DNA of 6,450 bases from Desulfocapsa sp. (GTDB lineage: Bacteria; Desulfobacterota; Desulfobulbia; Desulfobulbales; Desulfocapsaceae), in contig JAOZTO010000150.1 of the NCBI GenBank assembly GCA_029942265.1, positions 1 through 6,450 on the forward strand. The letters are read 5' to 3'. A model generated the notes under the pieces. That model had not been told where the DNA came from and did not search any database. It was given only the letters and a program-made list of their open reading frames with translations. Position numbers and translations under genes: made by a program. Every line of letters begins with the position of its first letter. Positions within the stretch are counted from its first letter, which is position 1. This document shows positions 6,446 to 6,450 of the stretch, in pieces.

Positions 6446-6450
6446 AAATT

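Overview
This window looks like an accessory island in a Gram-negative-type bacterium. It holds five intact protein genes, one decayed insertion sequence and remnants of older mobile DNA. No tRNA, rRNA, CRISPR array or housekeeping gene is visible. The lineage cannot be fixed from the sequence. Sigma70-like promoters and standard Shine-Dalgarno sites are present, and the IS types (IS6-like, possibly IS21-like) fit many Proteobacteria and Desulfobacterota. That placement is inference only.

Layout. Positions 1-122 are non-coding, with a short GC-rich dyad that may be the end of an old IS, a candidate promoter and small inverted repeats. Positions 123-1298 (+) encode a 391-residue PD-(D/E)XK nuclease-family protein in DNA clearly richer in A+T than the rest of the window, which suggests separate acquisition. 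Positions 1386-1989 (-) are the remnant of an IS6-family element. It keeps one terminal inverted repeat but has lost a normal transposase start and the C-terminal third of the enzyme. Positions 2018-4928 (-) are a tight two-gene operon: a ClpP-like serine peptidase (S14 family) with an intact Ser-His-Asp triad, then a 776-residue AAA+ ATPase with one complete and one degenerate ATPase domain. Positions 4996-6096 (+) encode a divergent WYL-domain transcriptional regulator. Positions 6185-6445 (+) encode a complete acidic 86-residue protein that I do not recognise.

How the genes may work together. The centre of interest is the clpP-like/AAA+ pair with its divergent WYL gene. The ATPase does not look like ClpX, ClpA or ClpC. 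Its long N-terminal region and AAA domain resemble the winged-helix-containing AAA proteins found, for example, with contractile injection systems. The pair could form a dedicated unfoldase-peptidase machine. WYL regulators often control defence loci and sense nucleic acids or nucleotides, and a nuclease gene and mobile-element debris lie next door, so a defence or stress role is a reasonable hypothesis. A near-consensus + strand promoter for the WYL gene is embedded in the clpP start region, so the two transcription units are physically interlocked. Partnership, function and regulation are inferred; the domains, motifs and gene arrangement are read from the sequence.
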